NCBI RefSeq assembly: GCF_000166395.1 | Contig: NC_014655.1 | Coordinates: 1,798,001 to 1,862,000, forward strand | Direction of reading: 5' to 3' | DNA: 64,000 bases | Source: Leadbetterella byssophila DSM 17132 | Lineage (GTDB): Bacteria > Bacteroidota > Bacteroidia > Cytophagales > Spirosomataceae | In this document: positions 8,204 through 17,155 of the stretch, one piece after another | Layout: each line of letters begins with the position of its first letter | Position numbering within the stretch: position 1 is the stretch's first letter | Position numbers and translations under genes: made by a program | The notes under the pieces: model-generated | Told to the model about the DNA's origin: nothing | Seen by the model: only the letters and a program-made list of their open reading frames with translations | Database searches by the model: none

Positions 8204-9370
8204 TTAAAATAAAAGACGCAGTACTAGAATTACTGGAAGTCCTTCCGCGATGCAAAGATACGAAAACAAGTACAAAAACTTTACATTGCTCTCCCTGTTT
8301 ATGGTAAAATATATCAGTAAAGCCCTCCAAACGAAGAAGATAATCAATAATATAAATAAAAATCCATCCAAATTATTCGGTAAAGGGATATAGGTATTAT
8401 ACATTATTAAGGTCAAGACCAATAGCAAACTAAAGAAGAAAACACTGCACTGCACCACCTTGAAATAGTGCAGGTCTGTCACCTTTCCCAGGTTAAATAA
8501 TTTGCCCACTATATTCAAGAAAAAGAACTTTAGTACATACAGGACAAATACAATCAAACAGATCTTGAAATAGTTTATGGCATACACCGCAAAGGTGTTA
8601 CCACTCTGGAACAATATACTTCCTTCTATTATCCTCCAACCACCACTTTCTAATAATAGAAAGAAAAATCCCACCATTACACTGAGAAGGATCACAAAGA
8701 AAAGATTGGGTCTATCCAATGGCTTTCCTATCATAAACAAGTCCTCCTTTACCCTTGAAGATAAGACCTCACGAAGGGAAAAGTATTTCCCAAACACCCT
8801 GAAGTAATTAGAGGAAACAAAACTCATCACTACTAAACTCAATACAAAAGCTATGGCTACCCCTGAATTGATTCTTGAAATAGCCCTTGGCATCAACCTG
8901 ACCACTTCCCTAGCCCCTTCTTTGCCTTTCACCTGAGCAGCGCCCCCACTAGGAAATCCTACATAAGCAACTACCTCAGAAGGACCTGATAAACTTAAAA
9001 AGCTGATATAAATCTTCTCTTTTTTGTATTGTCTCCTCAAACTGTCAATACTATAAACAATCCACTCATCTCCCTTCGAAACTCTATCTAATGCCTGGTC
9101 AATAAACAAATTACAAGTCTTATCTCCTGTCTTGATCAAAAGATAAGCCCTCGGGAAACTGGGAAGTCTAAGATGTAAGGAATACGACTTTAATTCCTGG
9201 TCCGGATCATTTCTATAAGGTACATAAACCTTCTCCTGATGGTCATACATCAGCCACTCTTGTGAGAAATCATGTACCATACGGTAATTTTCATACCGCG
9301 GCAATCCAAGAGCTTGCGCACCAGCGAAACAGAATAAAATAATAGCAAATACAGTCCTCAACAGGCACAC
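8204..9370 (-). CDS. DUF4271 family membrane protein
   Basis: The function of DUF4271 proteins is not established; in Bacteroidota they recur next to HemD-like and T9SS genes. The product has a signal-like N-terminus (CLLRTVFAIILFCFAGAQA) and an extracytoplasmic domain of about 150 residues with SYSLHLRLP and VYSIDSLRRQY. The C-terminal half has about seven hydrophobic helices ending in CIAEGLPVILVLRLLF. I chose the GTG at 9370 (388 aa). It puts the signal peptide at the very N-terminus, fits a TTG-N19-TAATTTTG promoter just upstream, and avoids overlap with the divergent gene at 9510. Longer in-frame starts exist at 9475 (ATG) and 9550, but they would cover that promoter and the neighbour's start. 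Confidence 0.75.
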   Translation of the reverse strand: MCLLRTVFAIILFCFAGAQALGLPRYENYRMVHDFSQEWLMYDHQEKVYVPYRNDPDQELKSYSLHLRLPSFPRAYLLIKTGDKTCNLFIDQALDRVSKGDEWIVYSIDSLRRQYKKEKIYISFLSLSGPSEVVAYVGFPSGGAAQVKGKEGAREVVRLMPRAISRINSGVAIAFVLSLVVMSFVSSNYFRVFGKYFSLREVLSSRVKEDLFMIGKPLDRPNLFFVILLSVMVGFFFLLLESGGWRIIEGSILFQSGNTFAVYAINYFKICLIVFVLYVLKFFFLNIVGKLFNLGKVTDLHYFKVVQCSVFFFSLLLVLTLIMYNTYIPLPNNLDGFLFILLIIFFVWRALLIYFTINRESNVKFLYLFSYLCIAEGLPVILVLRLLF

Positions 9371-9378
9371 ATTTTTTA

Positions 9379-9408
9379 CAAAATTAGGAAAGTAAAACCA
9401 AGAGACAA
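9379..9408 (-). promoter_or_regulatory. Putative promoter of the DUF4271 gene
   Basis: On the minus strand TTG (9406-9408) is followed by a 19-bp spacer and TAATTTTG (9379-9386), a full match to the -7 consensus. The predicted transcription start is a few bases before GTG 9370, implying a very short leader. It supports the shortened start chosen for this gene. Confidence 0.5.
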
Positions 9409-9509
9409 TATTCTTTATTACTCTAAACCCTTCTGCTTCCCAAATTAACCTCAGATAAGATTTTTTTAAGGGCATTGTATAGTATTTCAGTCCTATGTAA
9501 TTTTCGATT

Positions 9510-11063
9510 ATGAAATCCACTTTACTTATACTATTGACCTGCTTCAGCACTCAGGCACAGATCATTACTGAGTTCTTTCCTGACCCCAGCCCCAGCAAGG
9601 GGCTACCGAACTATGAATTCCTAGAAATTTACAACCCCACAGAATTTCCTATACGGTTAAAAGGTTACACCTTACTTTATGCAGGTTCAAAAGCCACTTT
9701 CCCAGACAGCACTCTTCTTCCAAAAGAATATGCAGTAGTTTGCAGGTACAATCGGGCAAATGATTTTATACCTTACGGTAAAGTAATTGCACTTTCTAAC
9801 TTTTCACTACCCAATGCTTCTTCCTCCCTACATTTGATAGATTCCTTCGGTCAGGAAATATTTTCTCTATTCTATGATGAATCGTGGAACATTCAGGGCG
9901 GAATAAGCATGGAGATGAAAGATACGGAGTTCGCCTGTTTAGGTAGAGAAAACTGGACACCCTCCATACACCCCTTGGGAGGCACTCCCGGAAAACCCAA
10001 CTCCGTTCTAGAACCTATTAGAAACATCGAACCACCACGGCTGATTTCATTTGATCTACTTACAGATTCATTGATAGTACAATTTAATCGAGCCATGAAT
10101 GCCAGAATGCTAAACTATGAACATTACCTCGCAGAAAATAAGGAGATTAAATCCATCTCTTTCTTCGAAAACAATAAATCAAAAATTCTCCTAACCTTTA
10201 ACACCCCTCCACATCACCTTTATATCTTCTCACCTACAGACTGTCTAGGAGGTGTTGGAGAAGATTTAACCTTAGATTTCGTAGATACCCAAACACCGGA
10301 AATGGGGCAAATCTTGATCTCTGAATTACTTTTTGATCCTCCAAAAGATTCCTTCGATTATATCGAAATACAAACCAGCGTCCCCATTAATCTAAAAAAT
10401 TGGAAGTTAAGAAGAATATTTGGTCAGAGATCTGAAGAGATCTCCCTTGCTACACAGTATCTAGTCTCACAGCCTTATCAAGTGTTTACCACAGATACCC
10501 TCAGTCTAAAACTTCAGTTTCCCATGGCCACTAACATGATCCAAGTTCCAAAATTGCCTACACTACCTCAAGATTCTGCCACCCTCCTATTGTTAGATCC
10601 AAAAGGGAAAGTGTATGATAGAATACATTATCACACTAAAATGCATGCAGCACTTCTAGACTCACCGAAAGGCAAAGCCCTAGAAAGAATGAATAACACT
10701 TGGAAAACAGCATCTATGGATAGCGGATATGGCACACCAGGATATGAAAACTCTCAAAATGTAACCGAATCTGGGAATTCTTTTCGAACCGAACCTGAGG
10801 TATTCAGCGATGAAGTAAGCCTCCATTATATACTACAAAACAGTGAATTATACGCTAGAATCATGATTATAGACAGAGACGGACAAGTAATCTTCAAATA
10901 TCCTACCCCCTATTATTTAGGAACAAATGGTAAAATCACTTGGAACGGTTGTGATTCCAGAGGACAATCCCTCCCAAACGGACTCTACATCTTTCGCATC
11001 CAAGTATACGGGAAAGATTTACAGCAAAATTATTATGTAAAATGCGTACTGAAACGCCTCTAA
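9510..11063 (+). CDS. Secreted lamin-tail domain protein
   Basis: The 517-aa product has a signal peptide (residues 1-16, CFSTQAQ). A first lamin-tail (LTD) domain follows at about residues 17-150, with ITEFFPDPSPSKGLPNYEFL and EIYNPTEFPIRLKGYTL. A Big/Ig-like segment near residues 170-250 resembles those that follow LTDs. A second LTD-like unit starts near ILISELLFDPPKDSFDYIE. The C-terminus (GKITWNGCDSRGQSLPNGLY then IFRIQVY) looks like a FlgD/CHU_C-type Ig domain, which in this phylum often directs or accompanies surface export. A direct T9SS role is inference. No catalytic residues are evident; an adhesive or structural surface role is most likely. Confidence 0.8.
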   Translation: MKSTLLILLTCFSTQAQIITEFFPDPSPSKGLPNYEFLEIYNPTEFPIRLKGYTLLYAGSKATFPDSTLLPKEYAVVCRYNRANDFIPYGKVIALSNFSLPNASSSLHLIDSFGQEIFSLFYDESWNIQGGISMEMKDTEFACLGRENWTPSIHPLGGTPGKPNSVLEPIRNIEPPRLISFDLLTDSLIVQFNRAMNARMLNYEHYLAENKEIKSISFFENNKSKILLTFNTPPHHLYIFSPTDCLGGVGEDLTLDFVDTQTPEMGQILISELLFDPPKDSFDYIEIQTSVPINLKNWKLRRIFGQRSEEISLATQYLVSQPYQVFTTDTLSLKLQFPMATNMIQVPKLPTLPQDSATLLLLDPKGKVYDRIHYHTKMHAALLDSPKGKALERMNNTWKTASMDSGYGTPGYENSQNVTESGNSFRTEPEVFSDEVSLHYILQNSELYARIMIIDRDGQVIFKYPTPYYLGTNGKITWNGCDSRGQSLPNGLYIFRIQVYGKDLQQNYYVKCVLKRL

Positions 11064-11132
11064 AAAAAAGTCAGGAATGCATTGGACATAAACAATTAGC
11101 ACCTATTTTTAGCACATTAAAGCACGTTTTTT

Positions 11133-12686
11133 ATGTCACCATTTGTTTTATTGTTGGATTGGCAAGGGTTCGAAAAGGATAAATACGTTCACACGGTTCT
11201 TGAAGATAATTTACTCCCACACTATTTACAGAAATGTTCTTGGCTCTCAAACAAAAAGATAGGCAGAATCAAGATCACAGGAGCTATTAGAATGCAATAT
11301 GAGGAAGACGAGTTCTTCTTTGTATACCTACAGATCAAAAGCGCCGGATCAGACCCACAAACCTACTTATTTCCAGTATCTTTCGTAGAAGAAGGCACCA
11401 CTGAAATCCCGGAAGAAGCCTTTATCTCCCGAGCTACATTAGACGAAAAAGAAGGATTTCTGGTAGATGCTGTTTATGATCCAAAATTCAGATTAGCGCT
11501 ATTTTACAATATCCTTAGGACAACTCAAACTCCTCAGAAAAACGATCAGATCTTAGAGTTTGATAGAGGAACAGGAATCCTTGAAGAAAATGAATTAGAA
11601 AGCTCATATCTGGACATCGGCAGTAATAACACAGCCTTTGTATATAATGACAAATACTTTTTCAAACTTTACAGAACTCTTCATCAAGGCATTAATCCTG
11701 AAATTGAAGTCCTGCGTTTCTTGTCAAGAACTCAGAATTTTAACTCCTACGCAGATTACTGCGGAAGCATTAACTTGACAGAAAATGGAAATACAGTATA
11801 TACCTTCGGTGTCTTAACAGAATATATAGCAGAGTCAAAAGACAATTGGTCCTTAACCGGAGATTACCTCAATGACTTTATCAGCGGTCTGGTAGACGGA
11901 AATTTTCAAGTGAAGGAAGATGTATTCGTCAAAGTAGCTGATTTAGGTAGAGAGACGGCCATTATGCACGATGCTCTCTTTGACTTAGGATCAGAAGAAT
12001 CTTTCAGACCCGAACAAATCAATAGAACATATAGAACTGAGATACATAGGCAAGTAGAGGTAAGCCTGGATAAGGTATATGACCGACTAATAGACAAATA
12101 CCTGGAATTAGACACTCCTACCCAAGCACTGGCCTGGCAGTTTATGGAGGCGAAGGATAAGATTCTGAACTTCATTGACCAAATCCTTACCCGGGTATTT
12201 AATTCCCTAAGAATAAGAATTCATGGAGATTTTCATCTTGGACAAATCCTGATCAATCAGAATGGAATTCACGTAATAGATTTTGAAGGAGAACACTTGA
12301 TTCCTATAGAACAAAGAATGATCAAGCACAGCCCCTTAAAGGATGTTGCTTCCATGATTCGATCTTATCACTATGCCGTCTCTGCCAAATTGTACAATTC
12401 AGACCATACCAAGAAAATCCCAGAAAAAGATCTACTTCGAGCCTCTGATCGCTGGTACAAACTGATGCGAGATACCTTCTTGGAGGAATATTTGGGTTAC
12501 TTTGGTCCACATCATACCCTTCTTAAAAACAATAATGAGGTGAATTACCTCCTACAATTCCATTTGTTAGAAAAAGCTATCCATGAATTAGATTTTGAGA
12601 TTTCTCATAGGGAATCTTGGATTAAGATTCCTCTAAAGGGCATTTTGGATGTGGTCCGCGAGATTGAAAAACTTAGAACCGTATGA
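11133..12686 (+). CDS. Maltokinase-like phosphotransferase
   Basis: Maltokinase phosphorylates maltose with ATP to maltose-1-phosphate for the GlgE glucan pathway. The 517-aa product has an N-terminal cap domain and an aminoglycoside-phosphotransferase-like kinase core. RIHGDFHLGQ has the catalytic-loop HGD at residues 364-366, followed by HVIDFEGE (metal-binding Asp383) and HSPLKDVASMIRSYHYA. The last three blocks are strong maltokinase signatures, also seen in the C-terminal part of fused TreS-Pep2 proteins. No treS, glgE or glgB lies nearby, so the partner steps must be elsewhere or the substrate may differ. It overlaps the next gene by 4 bp (ATGA), indicating translational coupling. Confidence 0.85.
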   Translation: MSPFVLLLDWQGFEKDKYVHTVLEDNLLPHYLQKCSWLSNKKIGRIKITGAIRMQYEEDEFFFVYLQIKSAGSDPQTYLFPVSFVEEGTTEIPEEAFISRATLDEKEGFLVDAVYDPKFRLALFYNILRTTQTPQKNDQILEFDRGTGILEENELESSYLDIGSNNTAFVYNDKYFFKLYRTLHQGINPEIEVLRFLSRTQNFNSYADYCGSINLTENGNTVYTFGVLTEYIAESKDNWSLTGDYLNDFISGLVDGNFQVKEDVFVKVADLGRETAIMHDALFDLGSEESFRPEQINRTYRTEIHRQVEVSLDKVYDRLIDKYLELDTPTQALAWQFMEAKDKILNFIDQILTRVFNSLRIRIHGDFHLGQILINQNGIHVIDFEGEHLIPIEQRMIKHSPLKDVASMIRSYHYAVSAKLYNSDHTKKIPEKDLLRASDRWYKLMRDTFLEEYLGYFGPHHTLLKNNNEVNYLLQFHLLEKAIHELDFEISHRESWIKIPLKGILDVVREIEKLRTV

Positions 12687-13513
12687 TCTATAGAGTCCTA
12701 ATCTTCCTTTTTGGAATCAAAGTGGCCCTGGTCACCTGCCAGTATGAAGATAAAAAAGTAGGACTGGATAAGGAAAAATACCGAATAAGAAAATGGGGCA
12801 AACTCGATAAGTCCATTTCTGAAGCCTCAGGATTGGCACTGAATGGAGAATATCTCCTCTGGTCCATCAATGACAGTGGCGGAGGTGCCATCATTTATGA
12901 AACAACTCGAGAAGGCGTATTAAAAAGAGAAATACCTATACCGCAGGCTTCGAACAAGGACTGGGAAGAAATTTGTAGGGATGATAACGGTAATACTTAC
13001 ATAGGGGATTTTGGAAACAATAACAGTACTCGCAAAGATCTCACGATATACAAATGGGATGGAAGTAAAACAGAAAGGATTCAATTTACTTATCCTGATC
13101 AAATAGAAGGGAAAAAAGAGCACGACTGCGAAGCCTTCTTTTGGACCAAGGACTCCTTGTATTTATTTACCAAAAGTTGGGAATCCCCAGCCGTAAAAGT
13201 TTGTAGATTATATGTACTGAGTGATCAACCGGGCCTACAAGTAGCAAAGAAAATAGACGAAATATGGCTAAAAGCACAAATTACCGGAGCCGCCATTAGA
13301 CCTGACAAGAAACAATTTGCCTTGATTTCTTATGGAAAGATATTCCTATTTGGAATAGAAAACCAAAATATCAACTTCCAAAAACCCCAGCAATGCATAA
13401 AGATTGCAAAGAAACAAACGGAAGCCATAAGCTACGACGGCCTTACCCGACTCATTTTCACTAATGAACAAAGAGGAATTTTCGCGTTTGATACTGATTT
13501 AACATTGCCTTAA
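12683..13513 (+). CDS. Exported beta-propeller-like protein, function unknown
   Basis: The 276-aa product has a hydrophobic N-terminus (FLFGIKVALVTC, Cys19), which could be a signal anchor or a lipoprotein signal. It carries repeated beta-blade-like segments: SGLALNGEYLLWSINDSGGG, NKDWEEICRDDNGNTYIGDF, HDCEAFFWTKDSLYLFTK, and a final EAISYDGLTRLIFTNE. Acidic residues at matching blade positions (DWEE, DCEA, TEAI) recall SdiA-regulated and phytase-like six-bladed propellers, but I cannot assign activity. The ATGA overlap with the maltokinase gene suggests a functional or at least expression link. Confidence 0.65.
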   Translation: MIYRVLIFLFGIKVALVTCQYEDKKVGLDKEKYRIRKWGKLDKSISEASGLALNGEYLLWSINDSGGGAIIYETTREGVLKREIPIPQASNKDWEEICRDDNGNTYIGDFGNNNSTRKDLTIYKWDGSKTERIQFTYPDQIEGKKEHDCEAFFWTKDSLYLFTKSWESPAVKVCRLYVLSDQPGLQVAKKIDEIWLKAQITGAAIRPDKKQFALISYGKIFLFGIENQNINFQKPQQCIKIAKKQTEAISYDGLTRLIFTNEQRGIFAFDTDLTLP

Positions 13514-13532
13514 CATAAGAACTTTACTTTTG
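13504..13532 (+). promoter_or_regulatory. Putative promoter of the two-component operon
   Basis: TTG (13505-13507), a 17-bp spacer and TACTTTTG (13525-13532) match the Bacteroidota promoter pattern. The predicted start lies about 15-20 nt before the response-regulator ATG at 13556. Confidence 0.55.
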
Positions 13533-13555
13533 TAAAAAAAAACACACCAATCAGT

Positions 13556-14224
13556 ATGAACGGAAAGATCTTAGTCGTAGATGATGACGAGGATATCTTG
13601 GAATTACTCATTTACAATTTAGAAAAAGAACAATACCAGGTCAGATCCGCAGAAAATGGCCTAAAAGCTATAGAGGTAGCAAAAGAGTTTCAGCCTGATA
13701 TCATACTAATGGACATCATGATGCCCCTTTTGGATGGAATCGAGGCAGGAAAGATCATCAAAACAGAGCAGCCTCAAACCCATTTGATCTATTTGACGGC
13801 GAGAGCTGAAGAATATTCAGAAGTTGCAGCATTTGAGGTAGGCGCTGACGACTATATCACCAAGCCCATCAAACCCAGAGCCCTATTAAGTAGGATTCAA
13901 GCCTATTTCCGAAAGGAGAAATCTCAAGAAAAAAACGTCTTGGAAATCAGCGGCTTAGTGATAAACAAGCAAAACTATTCAGTTACTACAGAAGATGGAA
14001 GCGTTAAGGTGCTGCCCAAAAAGGAGTTTGAAATCCTTTATTTTTTAGCCTCCCATCCTAATAAAGTCCAAAGCAGAGATTCACTTCTACAAAAGATCTG
14101 GGGAACAGATATCTACGTAGTGGAAAGAACCATAGATGTTCATATCAGGAAAGTTAGAGAGAAGATAGGCGATAAATATATTGGCACTCTAAAGGGTGTA
14201 GGATATATGTTTAATGCAGAATAA
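13556..14224 (+). CDS. OmpR/PhoB-family response regulator
   Basis: This is a cytoplasmic DNA-binding regulator activated by phosphorylation. The receiver domain (residues 1-120) has the acidic pocket VVDDDED, phospho-acceptor Asp53 in LMDIMMP, the Thr switch in LTARAEE and Lys103 in ITKPIKP. The C-terminal winged-helix domain (about 128-222) has KEFEILYFLASHPNKV, RTIDVHIRKVREKIG and the closing GVGYMF. It is followed 31 bp later by a sensor kinase, its likely partner. PhoB-like by architecture; the stimulus is not evident because no phosphate genes are adjacent. Confidence 0.93.
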   Translation: MNGKILVVDDDEDILELLIYNLEKEQYQVRSAENGLKAIEVAKEFQPDIILMDIMMPLLDGIEAGKIIKTEQPQTHLIYLTARAEEYSEVAAFEVGADDYITKPIKPRALLSRIQAYFRKEKSQEKNVLEISGLVINKQNYSVTTEDGSVKVLPKKEFEILYFLASHPNKVQSRDSLLQKIWGTDIYVVERTIDVHIRKVREKIGDKYIGTLKGVGYMFNAE

Positions 14225-14255
14225 ATGGCATCTTTGAACTAAATCTAAAGTATCT

Positions 14256-15275
14256 ATGCGTCTTTCTCCCAGATGGATTTCCTTACTTATCTCTCTCTCC
14301 ATCTCCGTGATCACCGTAGTTTTTCTACAGTTCGTTCCGGGAGCAGACCGCACCATGATGTTTATCACAGGCTCCACTTCATTTTTGATAGCCTACCTTC
14401 TGGTGTACTACGTCATTGATGTACTGGTTTTCCAAGAGGTGAATAAGATCTATCATAGCCTTCGCGAATTAAAAGACGCAGAAATATCAAAAAAGAGCAT
14501 CATTAAAAGTGTCAATCCTTTAAAGAAGTTAAAGAATGAGATTTCCCATTATGTTTCAAAAAAGGAGGAAGAAATTGACACCTTGAAAAAGATGGAAACC
14601 TTTAGGCGGGAGTTCCTCGCTGACGTTTCTCACGACTTAAAAACACCCATCTTTGCGGCACAAGGCTTTATACATACACTCTTAGATGGTGCCATCGAAG
14701 ATCCGGAGGTGTCTCACAAATTCCTAAAAAAGGCTGCAAAATCCTTAGACGGGTTAGAAGTTTTAGTAAAAGATATCCTCATCTTAACGCAAGTGGAATC
14801 AGGAGATATCCGCATGCATTTTGAGCCTATTGATCTAAAGGAGGTGGTCGAAGAGGTATTTGAACAATTAGAAAGCAAGGCTAAAAAAAGAGACATCCGT
14901 TTATATATAAAAACTAAAGACCCACTGCTTGTCAATGCTGACCGACTACGAATCTCCCAAGTCCTTACTAATCTGGTCTCCAACGGAATAACCTATGGAA
15001 AACCAGGTGGAAAGGTTACTGTAACCATTAAAGGTACCGAGGTCAAAGTCGCTGATAATGGCATAGGCATTTCTGAAGAGCACCTACCGAGAGTTTTTGA
15101 AAGGTTTTACAGGGTTGACAAAAGTAGATCACGTGCGGTAGGTGGAACCGGCCTCGGATTAGCCATTGTAAAGCATATCCTTAATGCTCATGATGCCTCT
15201 ATAGATGTTATATCAAAATTAGGAGAGGGTACTACCTTTACCTTTACGCTATCAAAGCCTGAAAATTCTTTGTAA
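14256..15275 (+). CDS. Sensor histidine kinase (PhoR-like)
   Basis: The 339-aa kinase has two N-terminal transmembrane helices (about residues 8-25 and 33-56) with almost no periplasmic loop between them, so it probably senses the membrane or a partner protein. A short coiled linker leads to the DHp domain with phospho-acceptor His126 in DVSHDLKTP. The ATP-binding domain shows the N box (NLVSNGITYG), the G1 box (VADNGIGIS), the F box (FERFYRVDKSRS) and the G2 box (GGTGLGLAIVKHI). All catalytic motifs are intact. It is cotranscribed with the regulator upstream. Confidence 0.93.
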   Translation: MRLSPRWISLLISLSISVITVVFLQFVPGADRTMMFITGSTSFLIAYLLVYYVIDVLVFQEVNKIYHSLRELKDAEISKKSIIKSVNPLKKLKNEISHYVSKKEEEIDTLKKMETFRREFLADVSHDLKTPIFAAQGFIHTLLDGAIEDPEVSHKFLKKAAKSLDGLEVLVKDILILTQVESGDIRMHFEPIDLKEVVEEVFEQLESKAKKRDIRLYIKTKDPLLVNADRLRISQVLTNLVSNGITYGKPGGKVTVTIKGTEVKVADNGIGISEEHLPRVFERFYRVDKSRSRAVGGTGLGLAIVKHILNAHDASIDVISKLGEGTTFTFTLSKPENSL

Positions 15276-15280
15276 CTTTG
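15273..15280 (+). promoter_or_regulatory. Putative -7 box for the RluA-family gene
   Basis: TAACTTTG matches TAnnTTTG exactly and begins in the stop codon of the histidine kinase gene. It would start transcription about 5-8 nt before the TTG start of the next gene. No clear -33 TTG is visible at the usual spacing. Confidence 0.4.
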
Positions 15281-15291
15281 CAAAAAAATCT

Positions 15292-16050
15292 TTGGCATTG
15301 GATTTAAGCAAATTTAAAAAGGCTCCAAAAAATCTGGACATAAAAGACTTGGTCATCTTTGAAAATGAGCACTACGTGGTAATCAATAAACCACCATTTG
15401 TACCTTCTTTAGATGAACGTACCGCTGACAAAAGTCTAAGCATCTTAAAACTTGCCAGAGAAGCCTATGGAGACATCCAGCTTTGCCACAGACTAGACAA
15501 AGAAACCTCAGGAGCCTTAGTTCTAGCAAAAAATCCGGAAGCGTATAGAAATCTTGCTATGCAGTTTGAGCATAGAGAAGTTCAAAAGGAATACCACGCT
15601 GTAGTAAACGGCGCACATGATTTTGATAGCATCGGGGTATTTTTACCCATAGCCATACTTAAGGACGGGACAGCGGTAAGAATAGACAGACAAAAAGGGA
15701 AATTAGCAGAAACTATCTTTTTTACTTTGCAAAAGTTCCAAAGACATACCCTAGTACGCTGCGTACCCATCACAGGTAGAATGCACCAAATCAGGGTTCA
15801 TTTGCAATGCCTAAACGCCCCTATAGTTTGCGACCCCACCTATGGCGGAGACTATATTTTCCTCTCACAAATCAAAAGAAAATTCAACTTGAAAGCAGAA
15901 TCAGAAGAACTTCCTTTGATCAAACGAGTGGCCCTTCATGCACATAAGATCCATTTTAGAGATGTGGATGGAACGGTGTTAAGCATCACCGCACCTTATC
16001 CGAATGACTTTGAAGTTCTGGTTAACCAATTGGTTAAATTCTCTTCTTAA
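15292..16050 (+). CDS. RluA-family pseudouridine synthase
   Basis: The enzyme converts specific uridines in rRNA or tRNA to pseudouridine. The 252-aa protein has the RluA active-site motif LCHRLDKETSGALVLAK with catalytic Asp69, the VVINKPP entry strand and GRMHQIRVHLQ near the C-terminal part of the core. There is no N-terminal S4 domain, unlike RluC or RluD. No ATG is available near the N-terminus, so TTG at 15292 (or 15298) is the start. The target site cannot be predicted. The gene ends convergently with the AI-2E family gene, overlapping it by 17 bp. Confidence 0.9.
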   Translation: MALDLSKFKKAPKNLDIKDLVIFENEHYVVINKPPFVPSLDERTADKSLSILKLAREAYGDIQLCHRLDKETSGALVLAKNPEAYRNLAMQFEHREVQKEYHAVVNGAHDFDSIGVFLPIAILKDGTAVRIDRQKGKLAETIFFTLQKFQRHTLVRCVPITGRMHQIRVHLQCLNAPIVCDPTYGGDYIFLSQIKRKFNLKAESEELPLIKRVALHAHKIHFRDVDGTVLSITAPYPNDFEVLVNQLVKFSS

Positions 16051-17155
16051 CCGTTTCAAAGAATTCTTTAAAACGGAAATATTTAGTTACGTGCTTTACA
16101 TCTTCATTTTCTGCATCACCCAGTAAAAAGCCCCAAGCCTCAGTACGTGGATTTGCATCGAAGATGACCTTTAAGATCGCAGTCATAGGTAAGGCCAAAA
16201 TCATACCGCCTATACCCCATAATTTTCCAAAAAGGAGTAAGGCAGTTATCGCAATCAATGCGTTAATACTCACCTGATTCCCCACCACATAAGGAGTTAT
16301 GAAATTCCCTTCCAAAAACTGTATAACGGCAAAAGAAGCTGCCACCATCACGGCGGCAAGGTAGGAATCTTGTGTAATCAGTGCCACCAAGATGGGAAGT
16401 GCAGAACCTAATGCCACACCTATATAAGGAATAATAGCCAAAAAAGCGGCGAAGAATCCAAAGAACAAAGCATGATCTATGCCTATAAAATATAAAGCTG
16501 TAGAATTCAATGTTCCAATGATCAAAATAACCAGTACTAAGCCCGTAATATAGCCTCTAACTACTGATTTTACCTTATTGATGGTGGTCACTATCTTGTG
16601 CTTACTCGTATCCTTTAACCATTTGAAAACAAAGGTCTTTAAAAAATCCCTGTACATCAACATCAGGAATATATAGAGAGGCAATAAAGCAATGCTCATT
16701 AGGAAATTTGAAGTGCCCCCAATGGTTGCTCCAAGAAATTGAGAGCCGCTCTTTACAGCATCAGATATATGCTTTTGACCTTCTGCAATCAGCTGCTGCT
16801 TATCAATATCAAAATTGCTAAGCAGACTCGCTAGCGCACTAATCCACTCATTAAAACGCTTTTCTATCTGTGGAAATAAATCCTGTAGCTTAATAACCTG
16901 TGTATAGGCCGCGTACATAACCCCGCCTATAATAGCTATAATTAATACAATAGAAATCAGAATTGCTATTACCCGTGGTATCCTATGATTTTCAAGATAT
17001 TGAGTAATGGGAACTAAAAGAAAAGACAAAAGAGCAGCAAACAGAAATGGAACAACCACATCTTCCAATATATAGGCAATAAAGACTATAATGACGATGG
17101 ATAGTAATGTACTTCCTAAACTGCGTGGTGCACTTAACTTCTTAAATGTGTTCAT
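16034..17155 (-). CDS. AI-2E family transporter (YdiK/TqsA-type permease)
   Basis: This is an inner-membrane protein of 373 aa with about seven or eight transmembrane helices. Paired hydrophobic stretches near the N-terminus (VIIVFIAYILEDVVVPFLFA) are followed by a soluble helical part and a C-terminal helix cluster. The latter contains FLAIIPYIGVALGSALPILV and GGMILALPMTAILK, both characteristic of the AI-2E/PerM superfamily. Members export varied solutes or act as Na+/H+ antiporters; the substrate here is unknown and autoinducer-2 transport should not be assumed. It overlaps tatC by 14 bp and is probably cotranscribed. Confidence 0.88.
   Translation of the reverse strand: MNTFKKLSAPRSLGSTLLSIVIIVFIAYILEDVVVPFLFAALLSFLLVPITQYLENHRIPRVIAILISIVLIIAIIGGVMYAAYTQVIKLQDLFPQIEKRFNEWISALASLLSNFDIDKQQLIAEGQKHISDAVKSGSQFLGATIGGTSNFLMSIALLPLYIFLMLMYRDFLKTFVFKWLKDTSKHKIVTTINKVKSVVRGYITGLVLVILIIGTLNSTALYFIGIDHALFFGFFAAFLAIIPYIGVALGSALPILVALITQDSYLAAVMVAASFAVIQFLEGNFITPYVVGNQVSINALIAITALLLFGKLWGIGGMILALPMTAILKVIFDANPRTEAWGFLLGDAENEDVKHVTKYFRFKEFFETVKKRI

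Noticed and set aside
16034-17155. Autoinducer-2 exporter function for the AI-2E family protein
   Set aside because: The family name is historical and covers antiporters and other transporters; nothing nearby concerns quorum sensing.
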